Assembly: GCA_039000515.1 (NCBI GenBank)
Contig: JBCFYV010011135.1
Location: forward strand, 27,786,991 to 27,850,990
DNA length: 64,000 bases
Direction of reading: 5' to 3'
Origin: Timema cristinae
Taxonomy: Eukaryota; Arthropoda; Insecta; Phasmatodea; Timematidae
In this document: piece by piece, positions 34,411 to 44,889 of the stretch
Numbering within the stretch: the stretch's first letter is position 1
Layout of the letters: each line of letters begins with the position of its first letter
Position numbers and translations under genes: made by a program
The notes under the pieces: generated by a model
What the model saw: the letters and a program-made list of their open reading frames with translations, nothing else
What the model was told of the DNA's origin: nothing
The model's database searches: none

Positions 34411-34831
34411 GGGATGTGCCCACCTAATCCAAAACACGTCATTGTCATATTATTCTATATTAAGAGTATAAAGGGAACGGGTGCTAAAACCACAGACAGG
34501 AAACAGCCTGTCAACTGTTCGAGTCTCTCACCTGATTGGCCCCTCTCCACCTATGAACGGAAGAATCGTGCGGGACGATACCAAGCTGAACTCTCGCGCG
34601 GAGAGAGACAATCGATAACGGCTCTATTAGTCCCTTCCCCCCCCCCCTTCCTCGGGTGATGTTCAAGTCAAGGTCACCGGTTGACTAAACAAACAAGATG
34701 GCCGCGGGCACGTGCACTTCTATCTGATGTCAAAACACTTATCAAAAGAGGACTGGAAAAATACCTCGCCTGATTGCTTGGGACTTTGGCGCGGCTGGAA
34801 ATGGGACCGATCAGGGGGCGGGTTTAAGACT
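34411..34831. other. Unassigned DNA
   Basis: Contains a C11 run near 34639 and AAGATGGCCGCGGGC near 34696, a YY1-like motif. The frame at 34414-34659 has no recognisable domain. Confidence 0.4.
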
Positions 34832-34969
34832 CAGGGTTCGGCCAGACTGACAAGCGTGCGATTAGAAAATAGCTCTCGATAGTTGTTTGACAAGGAGGCT
34901 AAGGTTCGAATCTTGGCTCCACAAACTGAGGGTGGTTTTTGACAAGTATTTTAACATATAAGTTATATA

Positions 34970-35000
<31 letters not shown>

Positions 35001-35220
35001 TTTATGATCTTACCAATTAAATTAGTCCGTTAGTAGCAATTGTGCTAAACCTATCGATAGTAATAAAAATGTCAAATTGAAAAGTTTTCCCCAGCACTCA
35101 ATGAACCAACATAAAATAATAATGCCCAGCGCCTGTAAATTAGACTGTTCCGGCTCGAGCGCTCGCTCTTGAAACATAGAACCAGTTCTATCTTTCAAGC
35201 GGGCGCTCCAGTCTGGCCAT
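34832..35220. mobile_element. TIR-G element with GAGCGAGCG-type ends
   Basis: Left end CAGGGTTCGGCCAGACTGAC, right end GGGCGCTCCAGTCTGGCC, an inverted pair. Inside the left end is a tRNA-like segment, CTAAGGTTCGAATCTTGGCT (B box); inside the right end is CAGCACTCAATGAACCAACA. Related copies are at 39794-40242 and 50976-52101. A (TA)n tract at about 34970-35000 expands the centre. Confidence 0.7.
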
Positions 35221-35910
35221 CTCCTCAGCCGCTTATAGGGCACTAGATAATTTGCCGCTCACTTTGTCTACCTTAATTTACCCCCTTCTAAATCCCCATT
35301 TACCCCTACCAACCCTCATACACCGAACACATACCATGCACACAAGTGCTATCTGTGGAATGACGGATAAAAAGTGTTTACATTATTTTATTATTTATTA
35401 TAGTGAGGTTTTAAAAACCGTAAGAATCCAAGACTTAAAAAATTGAGATAAATACTTTTACACCATCACAACAGAAAAATTCAAATATATACCGTAATTT
35501 AAAAATATAAAGTCTGCATTAATATAATATAGAACATGTTACTACAGATAAAATATTAACATGTACACAATAAGAAAATAGTATATAATCTATAGTATCT
35601 TTCGGCTTGATTTCTGCTGAGCGATCTGGTCGATGATCAGAGGAGAAGTGGAGCGGGAACGCTTAGGAACGCCGTTCCGGCACTACTTTTTCTGGAACAA
35701 TCTTTAATTTCACTATGCCGAGATGAGTATTAAAATGTTCTTGAGTTAAAAATATTCAAAATATATATATTTTAGTAAAGTTTTTACTATGCAAATTCTA
35801 TATTAACTAATTGATTTTTATCTCAATATTATTAAAAAAAATTTTTTTTCATACTATGATTTAGTAAATTCTTATGAAATTTACATTGCTCTATACGAAT
35901 TCTTGGAATT
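35221..35910. other. Unassigned AT-rich DNA
   Basis: No gene recognised. GGAACGCCGTTCCGGCACTA near 35667 is a short GC-rich imperfect palindrome. Confidence 0.4.
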
Positions 35911-36002
35911 TTAGGGAAGTGCGCTAAGTAAGTTTCTGCCTTTGTAACTATTATATATAAAAAAAAATGCTCCAAATAGCTTAAAGGGGCATTTATGATA
36001 AA

Positions 36003-36165
36003 AAAAAATTTTACCTACGTTGGACCTCCATTCAACTTTGGCCTTACGTTTCGACACTGCTAAATTTACGACTACACCTCTGTCAATGATACCAGACAAA
36101 TCCCTTTCATCCAATAAGTGACCTTCAATTAAGACGATCGTCAGTGAATTAAGGCGATACTCTGT
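36003..36165 (-). other. Possible orphan exon of unknown protein
   Basis: The minus-strand frame at 35911-36273 contains a compact, hydrophilic, protein-like segment between an upstream GT repeat and a donor-like ACGTAG/GTAAAA at about 36015. It starts at an internal ATG (NMTEYRLNSLTIVL) and contains DERDLSGIIDRG and NLAVSKRKAKVEWR. Beyond the donor the translation becomes Phe/Lys low complexity. No family is recognised with certainty; a transposase-like or DNA-binding protein is possible. Confidence 0.3.
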
Positions 36166-36429
36166 CATGTTGGTACGCAGATACGGCAAACCACAACATT
36201 CACACACACACACACGATGAAGTAATAAAATTATTTTAATTGATAGAAACAGATATGTATTTCTTTTTGTCATTCACAATCTGCAGCCAATGGCACGCGC
36301 CTTCAGGGCCTATGAGTAAATCCACCTCTGGGACCAATACGAGTGGACCGTTCGTTTCGAAAAGAAGAATTGAGAGGTGAGATGGAAGGGTATAGGAGAT
36401 AAGGTCAATGTTTTTTCACTTCTTATATA

Positions 36430-37200
36430 AAAAAAACATATTATTTATCTGTCCAAAAATAGATCAAATAACTATCCGGTAGAAACTTTAGTTTCATTTT
36501 CCCTTTACGTAGGGATTGTTTTATGAAGAGGATCATAGAGAGGAATTATTATTATTAGCACCACGTCTTACCACCACGTTCGGGTATAAGCACTTACACT
36601 AATGTGTAATGGTAGGGTGATTGTGAGATGAAATGAAGGACCTACAGTTTAACGTGAGATCCGAACCACGGTGGAGGCCTGGCATTCCCCCACATTCACA
36701 AGTTGTGATTAATACACGTCTTGTCAGAGGTAAAGGAAGGGTTTGGTAATCAGATAAATCTGTGCCGGGACCGAGGATTGAACCCCGGACTCCCAGCACA
36801 GAAGTCTGACATCTTACCCTCTAGACCGCCAGGTCACCCGGAAAAGAGGAAGGAAAAAGTTTGAAGTGCTCCGATATCAAGAAAGGAAGACGCTACAAAA
36901 GTATGAAGAAAGACGCTCAGAATCGAGAAAAATGTAAGATGTCCAGTTGATAGTCTCACGACATATTCACAGAAGAAGAAAAAAGTGATAACAGTTGTTG
37001 AATATCCATCAAGATCTCCTGGAATTCAATGACAACTGTTTTCTCTTCATTTAAAAAGTTTCTCATCTAGTGCCTTATGCTCATGACAGATATTCAACAA
37101 CTGTTGATATCACCGTGTGAAGAAAATTAAACTATTTGTTTCTACCGGAGGAAATTTGATTTATTTTAGCTAAATATTTTTTTAAATATAAAAACTCTGT
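36430..37200. mobile_element. MITE-P, copy with interrupted left part
   Basis: The right half (36985-37200) is clear: CAGTTGTTGAATATCCATCA, TTCTCATCTAGTGCCTTATG, TTCAACAACTGTTGATATCA and CACCGTGTGAAGAAAATTAA. A stretch at 36430-36500 (AAAAATAGATCAAATAACTA, GGTAGAAACTTTAG) looks like the outer left arm. A SINE-B and about 150 bp of purine-rich sequence lie between them. Confidence 0.65.
36545..36838 (-). mobile_element. SINE-B, inverted full-length copy
   Basis: Starts with the inverse tail TTATTATTATTAGCACCACG and ends at the inverse head ACCGCCAGGTCACC. The body includes the GATTAATACACGTCTTGTCA insert. No exact duplication could be read. The frame at 36599-36799 is from this SINE. Confidence 0.9.
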
Positions 37201-37489
37201 AAACCCTCATATTATCACGTCCCCTCCCAACCACCATATGTTCCGGAACGATCTTTGATCAAAATTTGTCAATATCAGAATTAATACGAGCTATAAACAA
37301 ATCTTTTTATACAGGTCAGATACCAGATGTATTTATATTAAACTAAAAATATTGATAGTGATATAAAGTATCGTATTTATTTTTCCTCATCCCCACAAAA
37401 TTGACTTTTAGGGGCTTTAAGGGGTTTTGTCCATATAGCCGGAATACTGCCAATTAAGGGTTGTGCTTACGTTATGGTCATATAACATA

Positions 37490-37737
37490 TACAGGGTGGC
37501 CCACGTAAAAGTAGCCCACCTCCTATATCCAGCAGGCACCTCACTCTGAATTGGAGGAGGTCAATCCCCCTCCACCCATATTGTGACATGAATGAGCCAA
37601 TAAAACTTTAGACAAGCAGTTTACTTGCTCATTCTTCATGTCACAATATGGGTGGAAGGGGATTGACCTCCTCCAATTCAGAGTGAGACACATGCTGGAT
37701 ATAGGAGACGAGCTACTTTTCCGTGGGACACCCTGTA
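37490..37737. mobile_element. Mariner-like hairpin MITE (MITE-M)
   Basis: A 248-bp almost complete palindrome with about 105-bp arms, starting TACAGGGTGGCCCACGTAAA and ending GTGGGACACCCTGTA, and flanked by TA on both sides (37488-37489, 37738-37739). TACAGGGTG ends and TA target use fit the Tc1/mariner superfamily. The loop is AATAAAACTTTAGACAAGC. Arm mismatches are few, so it is relatively young. The frame at 37638-37853 is a by-product. Confidence 0.85.
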
Positions 37738-38082
37738 TATTGGTTCATCAAAAGGTCCGTGGGCCACACAGAATTGTATCCCAGTTAGGTGTACATAAAC
37801 TTTTTTTTTTTTTTTACAAATTATTTCCCACTCCCAACGATAGTTTACCTTGAGGGAGGGCTGGAATTAAACTCACACCGATCTCCCCCTCCCCATTTTT
37901 TTTTACACTACCCGTCGTCATGTGAGGTGTGATGACCGCCAAGACAAACCACCTGCTGGTCACAGACTTTTTCAGAGCCTGAAAAACAACTGAATTGTTT
38001 ACGTGAAAAACTTCCGGTCACTTTCCTTCTAGAGACGATACACCCTGAGCACTTTCTAAACACACCCCGTCAAATCAAACTC
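37738..38082. other. Unassigned DNA
   Basis: A T15 run near 37801 and C-rich patches; nothing recognised. Confidence 0.5.
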
Positions 38083-38351
38083 CCGCCTCAGTGGCGTAGT
38101 TGGCTAACGCGCTTGTCGTGTTGAGCTCGACTGCTGAGGATGGGGAGATCGAGGTTCGAATCTCGGTCGGGTTAACTGGGGGTGGTTTTTCTTAAATGGT
38201 TTTCCAATCTCCCTCAAAGCAAATGCGGATTCACTTCCTCTAATTCAACCTTCCCAATTTCTAATCCATTAGCGTAATTAGTACTGAAAGCGTATAACCC
38301 TAATGGGTAGTAAGACGCGGTGCTAAATATTGTTATTATTAAATTATTATT
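38083..38351 (+). mobile_element. SINE-A1, full-length
   Basis: Head CCGCCTCAGTGGCGTAGTTG, B box GAGGTTCGAATCTCGGTCGG, tail GGGTAGTAAGACGCGGTGCT plus (ATT)n-like sequence. Flanked by AAATCAAACTC (38072-38082) and AAATAAAACTC (38352-38362), a probable 11-bp target duplication with one difference. Confidence 0.9.
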
Positions 38352-39664
38352 AAATAAAACTCCTCATCAAGGGGTAGCTCAGGGGAGAAGGGAGGGAAGG
38401 TGGACAAAGACCTGTTAGTATTTCATGGTTCACATGTGATGGGGAGGTCATAAGAAGTATGAGAAGTTTTTTTTTTTAAATTTATTTACCACTCACCATC
38501 CATGCAAATGGAGTTACATTTTTGATAAAATTACACACTCACTATCTTTAACCAACCCTGTATTTAAATGAATATGGCTCGGATGGGTAGTAAGGCCTTA
38601 AGCGCAATTTTTTTTAATAGCTTTGAGGCTGAACGTACAAAGTATATAAAGTGAAAAATTTGACACAATCGTTCAAACTTTCTCATGTAATATAATTTGT
38701 TACAAAAATTTCAAAAATTATTTATCATCAAATTGTCATAATTTTTTTATAAAAGTTAATATTCAAGCTGTAAAAATACCCAACATATACCAATTATGAA
38801 CAAAATGGTTTGACCATTTTTTAATTACTGATCAATTTAAAAAAAAATAGTTACTGCCCTTGAATAATTTTTCTTCCCAAAAAACTACAAAGTATTTTGA
38901 AGTAAAACATTCTCATGATACCCATTTAGAAAAAAAGGTGATATTAAAAAAAAAAATATCTTTCAAAATTAATCAATCAGTTAACTACCTTAAGGCTCGT
39001 CTTATGACAACCGGATAAATATTGCCATCGGAAGGTTAAAAATATACCTACACATAAACAGTCGTACCATTTCTGGAGTTAGGGTGAAAAACTTAATACT
39101 TGGGTGCAAAACAGTGTAAAATAGGTGTATAATGGTATATATTTAATTTTAAATTTTAAGGGGTTGGGGGAGGGACGGACAAATAAACATACAGACAGAT
39201 GGAAAGCAAGACAGCAAAACCTACTTTTTTTAAATTTTAGTTTGAGAGCGCTTAAACTTCCAAGAACCCTCATAATCTGTAGGTGAGAAATGTTGACGAT
39301 TCGAGCTTTTACTAGCGAACAGGGCCAGACAAGTCCAACGCTTTTGTCGGCATATCCACCGGTGGAGCGGGTACCATAAAAACCACGTATCATCTAGACC
39401 ACCTGTCAGTCATCCACGTGTACGCGTGTTATTGTCTATAGAGGGTTGTTCGCCGAGACCTTCAACTTGTTTGTTGACACTAGTGGCAAGATCATAGGGA
39501 GGTGGACCCCCGTCAGCTAATGTCCTAGAGGTCAACACTCTCTCTCTTTCTCTCTCTTGAGGACATCGGACTTTGGCAGTCCCGAGGACTAGGGATGACC
39601 TTGTGCTATCGGAACTTAAGTATCCATACTTTATTCATTTCTAATATCAGTGGACCGCCAAACC
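38352..39664. other. Unassigned DNA with decayed SINE-A and short repeat fragment
   Basis: 38445-38610 is a decayed SINE-A (TTTATTTACCACTCACCATC, GGGTAGTAAGGCCTTAAG). About 38995-39045 shares TCTTATGACAACCGGATAAA with the stretch near 33088. The minus frame 39079-39393 has no recognised domain. CT-rich tract near 39540. Confidence 0.45.
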
Positions 39665-39775
39665 GTCTCGGTGGCATAGTTAGTTAATGCGCTAGTTTCG
39701 TGTTGAGCTAGACTGACGAGGACGGGGTGATCAAAGGTTCGAATCTTTACCGGTGAAATGTGGGCTGTTTCCCTT
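39665..39775 (+). mobile_element. SINE-A1 head fragment
   Basis: GTCTCGGTGGCATAGTTAGT and GGTTCGAATCTTTACCGGTG; cut after the C-run at 39776, where the TIR-G element begins. Confidence 0.75.
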
Positions 39776-39793
39776 CCCCTCCCCCCCAAAATG

Positions 39794-40242
39794 GCGTGCG
39801 CTTGGAAGATAAAACTGATTCTATTTTTCAAGTGCGAGCGCTCGAGCCGGAACAGTCTAGTTTACAGGCGCTAGGCAATATTATTGTATGTTGGTTCATT
39901 GAGTGCTGGAAAACTTCTCAATTTGACATTTTTATTATTTAGATATGTTTAGCACACTTACTACTAATGGCCTAATTTAATTGGTGAAATCATAAAGCAT
40001 ACTATATATATATAACGGATACGTTAAAATACTTCAATATTATCAAAGTAGGCCTTTACAAATAAGAATCACCATTAGCGTGGATAGAGGATGGGAAAAC
40101 CATCACACCAAAATCACATGTCAAAAACCACCCTCAGTTCACTGAGCCAAGATTGAAACCTTTGTTTCCTCGTCAACAACTATCGAGAGCTATTTTTGCT
40201 GATCATGCGCTCGCTCACACGCTTGTCAGTCTTGCTGGACCC
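39794..40242. mobile_element. TIR-G element, second copy
   Basis: Contains TCGAGCCGGAACAGTCTAGT, TATGTTGGTTCATTGAGTGC, GTAGGCCTTTACAAATAAGA and the inverse tRNA-like AGCCAAGATTGAAACCTTTG, in the same order as 50976-51500 and inverted relative to 34832-35220. The right end is ACACGCTTGTCAGTCTTGCT. The left end is shortened. Confidence 0.7.
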
Positions 40243-40693
40243 TTCTGCGCGTGACGTCACAGAATTTCTCAGCTAGATAGCGCTCCCTATACTGGACATT
40301 CATTATTAAACTATCAACTAAATCTTGTTTGTCTTTCCCTGATAAACCGCGTATAACAAAAAAAAAAAAGAATAAATAAACCGAACCGGAGGGACGTGGT
40401 AATATCAAGGTCAAACAAATATTGAAGACCGGGAGGAACTGTGACCTTGGTGGAAGAAAAAAAAAATTTTTTTTAAGAAGGTTCTAAGAAATGGTAAACA
40501 GGAATTGACACGGTCATTTATTTTTCTTTCAAATTGTGCACGTATTATTTTGATGGTGGATAGTATGAATAAACCATGAGCGGTGAGATAAGCTTTATTT
40601 ATTCAGACAAAAGTGTCACAGTTTATATAATAATCGCCATCATATTTTGACAAGAGAATTATTCAGAACGTGTTATAATATATATAAATATAT

Positions 40694-40729
<36 letters not shown>

Positions 40730-40831
40730 TGTCGTGAACCAAACAAGCTGTCTCTTTTTTAATCTTGAAATATAGGCCTACATTTAGGCCTAGTAAAAAA
40801 AAATCTTTAAGATTTATGAATCCAAGTGATA
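40243..40831. other. Unassigned AT-rich DNA
   Basis: A (TA)n tract of about 50 bp near 40675-40726. Minus frame 40226-40414 not recognised. Confidence 0.5.
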
Positions 40832-41118
40832 TAATAATAAATAATAATAATAATAATTATTATTATTATATTTAGCACCGCGTCTTACTACCCGTTCGGG
40901 TTATACGCTTTAAGTACTAATCAAGCTAATGGATTAGGAATTGGGAAGGTTTAATTAGAGTAAGTGAACCCGCATTTGCGTGAAGGGAGAGTGGAAAACC
41001 ATTTTGGAAAAACCACTCCCAGTTCACCCGACCGAGATTCGAACCTCGATCTTCCCGTCCTCAGCAGTCGAGCTCTACACCACAAGCGCATTAGCCAACT
41101 ACGCCACAGAGGTGGGTG
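40832..41118 (-). mobile_element. SINE-A1, inverted full-length copy
   Basis: Starts with a long (TAA/TTA)n tail, then GCACCGCGTCTTACTACCCG, and ends CTACGCCACAGAGGTGGG. Flanked by AAGTGATA on both sides (40824-40831 and 41119-41126), an 8-bp or slightly longer target duplication. Confidence 0.9.
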
Positions 41119-41228
41119 AAGTGATAAACAATTTTGTGAAAACACTCGATCAAAAAGCATAAATATAGTAATAGACATATTATAGAAACATTTGATAAAA
41201 AAAATAACTTCTCTTTTCACCATAGAAC

Positions 41229-41474
41229 ATTGCGTCTTACGACCTGTTCAGGTTTTGCACCTAACTACTAATTTACACTAACGGGTTAGTAATGATGAAG
41301 GCTTAGTTTAGAGATACTGCACCCGAATTTGCGTGTAGTAAGAGTGGAAAATCATTTAAGAAAAAACTCCCTCAGTGCTACCGACCGGGATCGAACCCCA
41401 ATCTCCCCATCATTGCATTAGCAGTCTAATCCAACACGGGATTAAAGCGTTAGACCACACGGCCACCTAAGTTG
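41229..41474 (-). mobile_element. SINE-A2, inverted copy
   Basis: Inverse tail TTGCGTCTTACGACCTGTTC, inverse B box GACCGGGATCGAACCCCAAT, inverse head CCACACGGCCACCTAAGTTG. No duplication read. Confidence 0.85.
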
Positions 41475-41582
41475 GTCGATTTAAAATTTTAAAGCATTAT
41501 ATATATATATTTTTCTTGTAGTTCCAAAAGATTAGTTTTATAAAAGTATATTCTAAATAAGATATGATTTACTTTAAAAATA

Positions 41583-41828
41583 ACCCGCCTCGGTGGCGTA
41601 GTTAGCTGACGCGCTTGTGTTTAGCTCGACCGCTGAGGACGGGGAGATCGAGGTTCGAATCTCGGTCGGGTGAACTGGGGGTGGTTTTTCCTAAATGGCT
41701 TTTCCACTCTCCCTTCACGCAAATGCGGGTTCACTTACTCTAATTAAACCTTCCCAATTCCTAATCCATTAGCTTGATTAGTACTTAAAGCGTATAACCC
41801 GAACGGGTAGTAAGACGCGGTGCTAAAA

Positions 41829-41861
<33 letters not shown>

Positions 41862-41862
41862 T
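41583..41862 (+). mobile_element. SINE-A1, full-length, near consensus
   Basis: Head CCGCCTCGGTGGCGTAGTTA, B box GAGGTTCGAATCTCGGTCGG, body CTGGGGGTGGTTTTTCCTAA, tail AACCCGAACGGGTAGTAAGA then about ten ATT units. This is one of the least decayed copies. A possible duplication TTACTTTAAAAAT/TTACTTTACAAT flanks it. Confidence 0.9.
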
Positions 41863-42359
41863 TTACAATGAAAAGTTGAGGGCAAATGAGCAAAACTAGA
41901 AATTTCTGCTCATGTAAAATACCTTCAAAGTCATTTTAATGTCTAAACGAGAGCTTCCATTTTGTTTGTAATATTAAACACCGTCTAGATACAAAACTTA
42001 ACAAAAATCTCAAGAGCCGATTTTTAGAAACACAATTTTTTTTTCTCTCTATTTGCCCTTCAGTAAACTATCTTTAAATTTAGGTTACAATATAATTTCA
42101 AAAACTAATCGACGCGAACCTTATGAAAAGACTAGATACCAAGATTTAACCCAATTTGATAAAATAGTTTCGGCTTTAGGCCAAAATACAAACCACACGG
42201 ACAGACAGACGGCATCGCAAAAAACTCTTTCTGTTTCAGGCGGTTATTAAAAGTAGACATTACTCATAAACTCGGGTTCAATTTGTGTTTCTACGATCAC
42301 AAATACTTTCTCTCCGAAAGATCAAGGAGAAGTTAGTGCTACGATATCTATACTTATAA
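41863..42359. other. Unassigned AT-rich DNA
   Basis: No gene or repeat recognised; the frame 42053-42250 has no domain. Confidence 0.4.
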
Positions 42360-42827
42360 AATAACATGTCCTGACTGACTGACTGATTCATCATCGCCGA
42401 GCGCAAACTATCAAGGCTACAAGCATAAAATTCGGACTGTATATTCATTTTGTTATGTAGGCACCCACTAAGAAAGGATTTTAGAAAATTCCACCCCAAA
42501 GGGGTCAAAATAGGGGATGATAATATGTATGATAATATGTATGAAAGTCCATCATTTTGAAAGTTACATAAACAAAATTTTGTATTTCGGTTATTGACGT
42601 AAAACAAATAAATACTTGTTTCAGGAATTTTGGAAATTTTATTTAATAAGGGATGAAAAAGGGGGTGAAAGTTTGTATCGGACTTGCATTATTTTTGATC
42701 TGAGGTCAAGTTATGGTCATTAACGTAACGTAATATTTTAAATTAATCTGTAAATACATATGTATATTTTCGTATTTGTATATAATCAACTTCCACGCGA
42801 GCAAAGCCGCGGGCAATAGCTGTCTAG
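42360..42827. mobile_element. Possible Helitron-like non-autonomous element
   Basis: Begins with GACTGACTGACTGATTCATC and ends CGAGCAAAGCCGCGGGCAAT then AGCTGTCTAG. TGACTGACTG-type starts, an AAGCCGCGGGCAA block and a CTAG end resemble short rolling-circle elements common in arthropods, but no clear 3' hairpin was confirmed. A related start-like phrase (GACTCACTCACTCATCACTA) is at about 49360. Confidence 0.3.
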
Positions 42828-43105
42828 TACTACTATAAAGCCACACGGCTGACTCACTCACTGACATTAATGTTTACCCACTTACAGATGAGATAGAAAC
42901 TTGAAATTTGGCAAACTTGTATCTTCTAACCTGTAACAGAGTGTAAAATTAAAAAAAAATAATTAAAAATGGCAGAACAACTTTAAAGACGGTGCGGACG
43001 TTTCTTTGGAGGTCTCTTGTGGCTAAACGGTCAGACCTATCCAAAAAAAACGACTCTGGAATTACACTAGTTTACATCCTCATTGGTCAAAGTGAGTCTG
43101 AGTTA
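42828..43105 (-). repeat. Dispersed repeat Rep-W, inverted copy
   Basis: Reverse complement of 4225-4612: TACTATAAAGCCACACGGCT, GACTCACTCACTGACATTAA, GGAGGTCTCTTGTGGCTAAA. Directly abuts the Helitron-like end, so the two may be parts of one element. Confidence 0.65.
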
Positions 43106-43254
43106 TAAAACTCCACTGGAATGATATTATAGAACGAGCCCATTTCCTTGCAATATTATCGAGGCACTCGAAATTTAAGAACCTATCCCACCACCCGATT
43201 AACCGGGAATTAAGTTCGGCAGAAGGTAGCGGGAGTAATTTTACAATTTATATA
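43106..43254. other. Unassigned DNA
   Basis: Short stretch with no recognised feature. Confidence 0.4.
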
Positions 43255-43525
43255 GCATTTAATTTTTTTGGCCAAAATAAATCAAATATTTCTCAAGTAG
43301 CAACATAGAGTTTAGTTTCCTACACATGCTAATATCAACATATCTTGAATATCTGTCAAGAGTGTCCTGAAATTTATTAAAAACTTTTTAAATAATGAGA
43401 AAATATTTTGACAAAATTCCAGGACACCCTTGACCGATATTAAATATCTTTTGATTTTAGCATGTGCAGAAAAATAAACTTTATGTTGCTACTGGAGAAA
43501 TATTTGATTTATATTGTACAAAAAA
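43255..43525. mobile_element. MITE-P, longer-armed diverged copy
   Basis: The arms extend further than in other copies: AAATCAAATATTTCTCAAGT on the left and GGAGAAATATTTGATTTATA on the right. The inner arm is diverged (ATCAACATATCTTGAATATC). Confidence 0.75.
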
Positions 43526-43647
43526 TTTATATTCTATAAAAACTGTAAAAACACTTGCACTCCCTTAAGATATAAGGTAAACGATCTAACCAGAAAAATT
43601 ATCCAAAATTGGTTGTCTGTATGCTTTGTTCGACAAAAGTGAAAACC

Positions 43648-43893
43648 TGCTTCGGTGGCCACGTGGTCTAACGCACTACTCTCGAAGTAGACTAGATCTT
43701 CAATGACGGAGAGATGTGGGTTCAAATCTCGGTTGAGTGTAATGAGAGCGGGTTTTTATTCAAATAGGCTTTCAACTCTCTGCACGCAAATGCAAGCAAA
43801 CTTCCTTTAAACCTCATCTTCTCCATCCCTAACACATTAACGTAATAATAACATATGCGTATAGACTATAACCCGAACGGGTGGTAAGACAGG
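43648..43893 (+). mobile_element. SINE-A2, full-length
   Basis: Head CTTCGGTGGCCACGTGGTCT, B box TGGGTTCAAATCTCGG, tail AACCCGAACGGGTGGTAAGA. Confidence 0.85.
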
Positions 43894-44099
43894 ACTAGAG
43901 AGGACAGATGGGATATGTAACATACCACATCTGGTTTAATCTGTGATATGCCAGGATTCTGGTTGGAAGAACCGTTTAGAAAAATAACATTTTTGTTATT
44001 TATCGTATTATTAGAGCTATCTTATAATGTACTGATGATATAAATGAAAATTTGAAAACTGAAGATCACATAGCTTGAGTTATGAGTACGTAAACATAG
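43894..44099. other. Sat51 left flank
   Basis: ACTGAAGATCACATAGCTTG, then GTACGTAAACATAGATCTAG leads into the array. Similar phrases occur near 11190 and 53965, so the minisatellite may have arisen inside a dispersed element. Confidence 0.45.
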
Positions 44100-44548
44100 A
44101 TCTAGTAACTTTCCTAGCTGTCAGATAAGGTTCTTACTATGAACATTGGACTGTAGTAACTGTTCTAGTTGTCAGATAAGGTTCTTCTATGAACATTGGA
44201 CAGTAGTAACTTTTATAGCTGTCAGATAAGGTTCTTCTTATGAACATTGGACTGTAGTAGATTTAATAGCTGTCAGATAAGGTTCTTACTATGAACATTG
44301 GACTGTAGTAGCTTTTCTAGCGGTCAGATAAGGTTCTTCCTATGAACATTGGACTGTAGTAACTTTTCTAACTGTCCGATAGGGTTCTTCCTATGAACAT
44401 TAGACTGTAGTAACTTTTATAGAAGTCAGATAAGGTTCTTCTCATGAACATTGGACTGTAGTAACTTTTATAGCCTTCAGATAAGCTTCTTCCTATGAAA
44501 ATTGAACTGTAGTAGCATTTTTAGCTGTCAGATAAGATTCTTCTCATG
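44100..44548 (-). repeat. 51-bp minisatellite Sat51, inverted array
   Basis: About nine units read on the plus strand as GTCAGATAAGGTTCTTCCTA and GAACATTGGACTGTAGTAAC, the reverse complement of the units at 44890-45471. Confidence 0.95.
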
Positions 44549-44780
44549 AAGAGGCCGGCTGCCGACGTATCGCAGGTAAGACAAAAGTACGCGGGCGAAC
44601 GACGACCCCGCGCCATCCTGACCTTGACTGGACTCTAGCTACCAAGGCCGCAGACAGAGAACACCCTAAAAAAAACAGGTGGAAGGGCAGACCTCAAGAC
44701 CAGTTATGGGTGACCAACATAATCACTTGCGTTCTCTAGCCAAGGTGAACCGGCTCTACTTGGAGAATTGAAAACACACT
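44549..44780 (+). mobile_element. GC-rich retrotransposon-like 3' coding fragment
   Basis: A short GC-rich island inside AT-rich satellite. In one frame it reads ATKAADREHPKKNRWKGRPQ then DQLWVTNI, resembling the conserved W-x-GRP-x-x-RW-DDI region near the C-terminus of some LINE reverse-transcriptase proteins. A stop follows shortly. It could instead be a host-gene fragment. Too short to assign a clade. Confidence 0.45.
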
Positions 44781-44889
44781 ACCTACTTCCCGCCATTTCC
44801 TCCCAACAACCCTTTCCAAAATAACTTCTCAGCTATTCTCACACTTATTTGTGAACTGGTTGTTTGCGAATTATTGCTTCAGTTTATAT

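Noticed and set aside
36984..37140. Rho-independent terminator-like hairpin
   Set aside because: The palindrome is a dispersed MITE-P copy found at many places in a eukaryotic genome.
37638..37853. Frame starting in the mariner-like hairpin
   Set aside because: It is one arm of the palindrome read through into poly-T; no transposase motifs.
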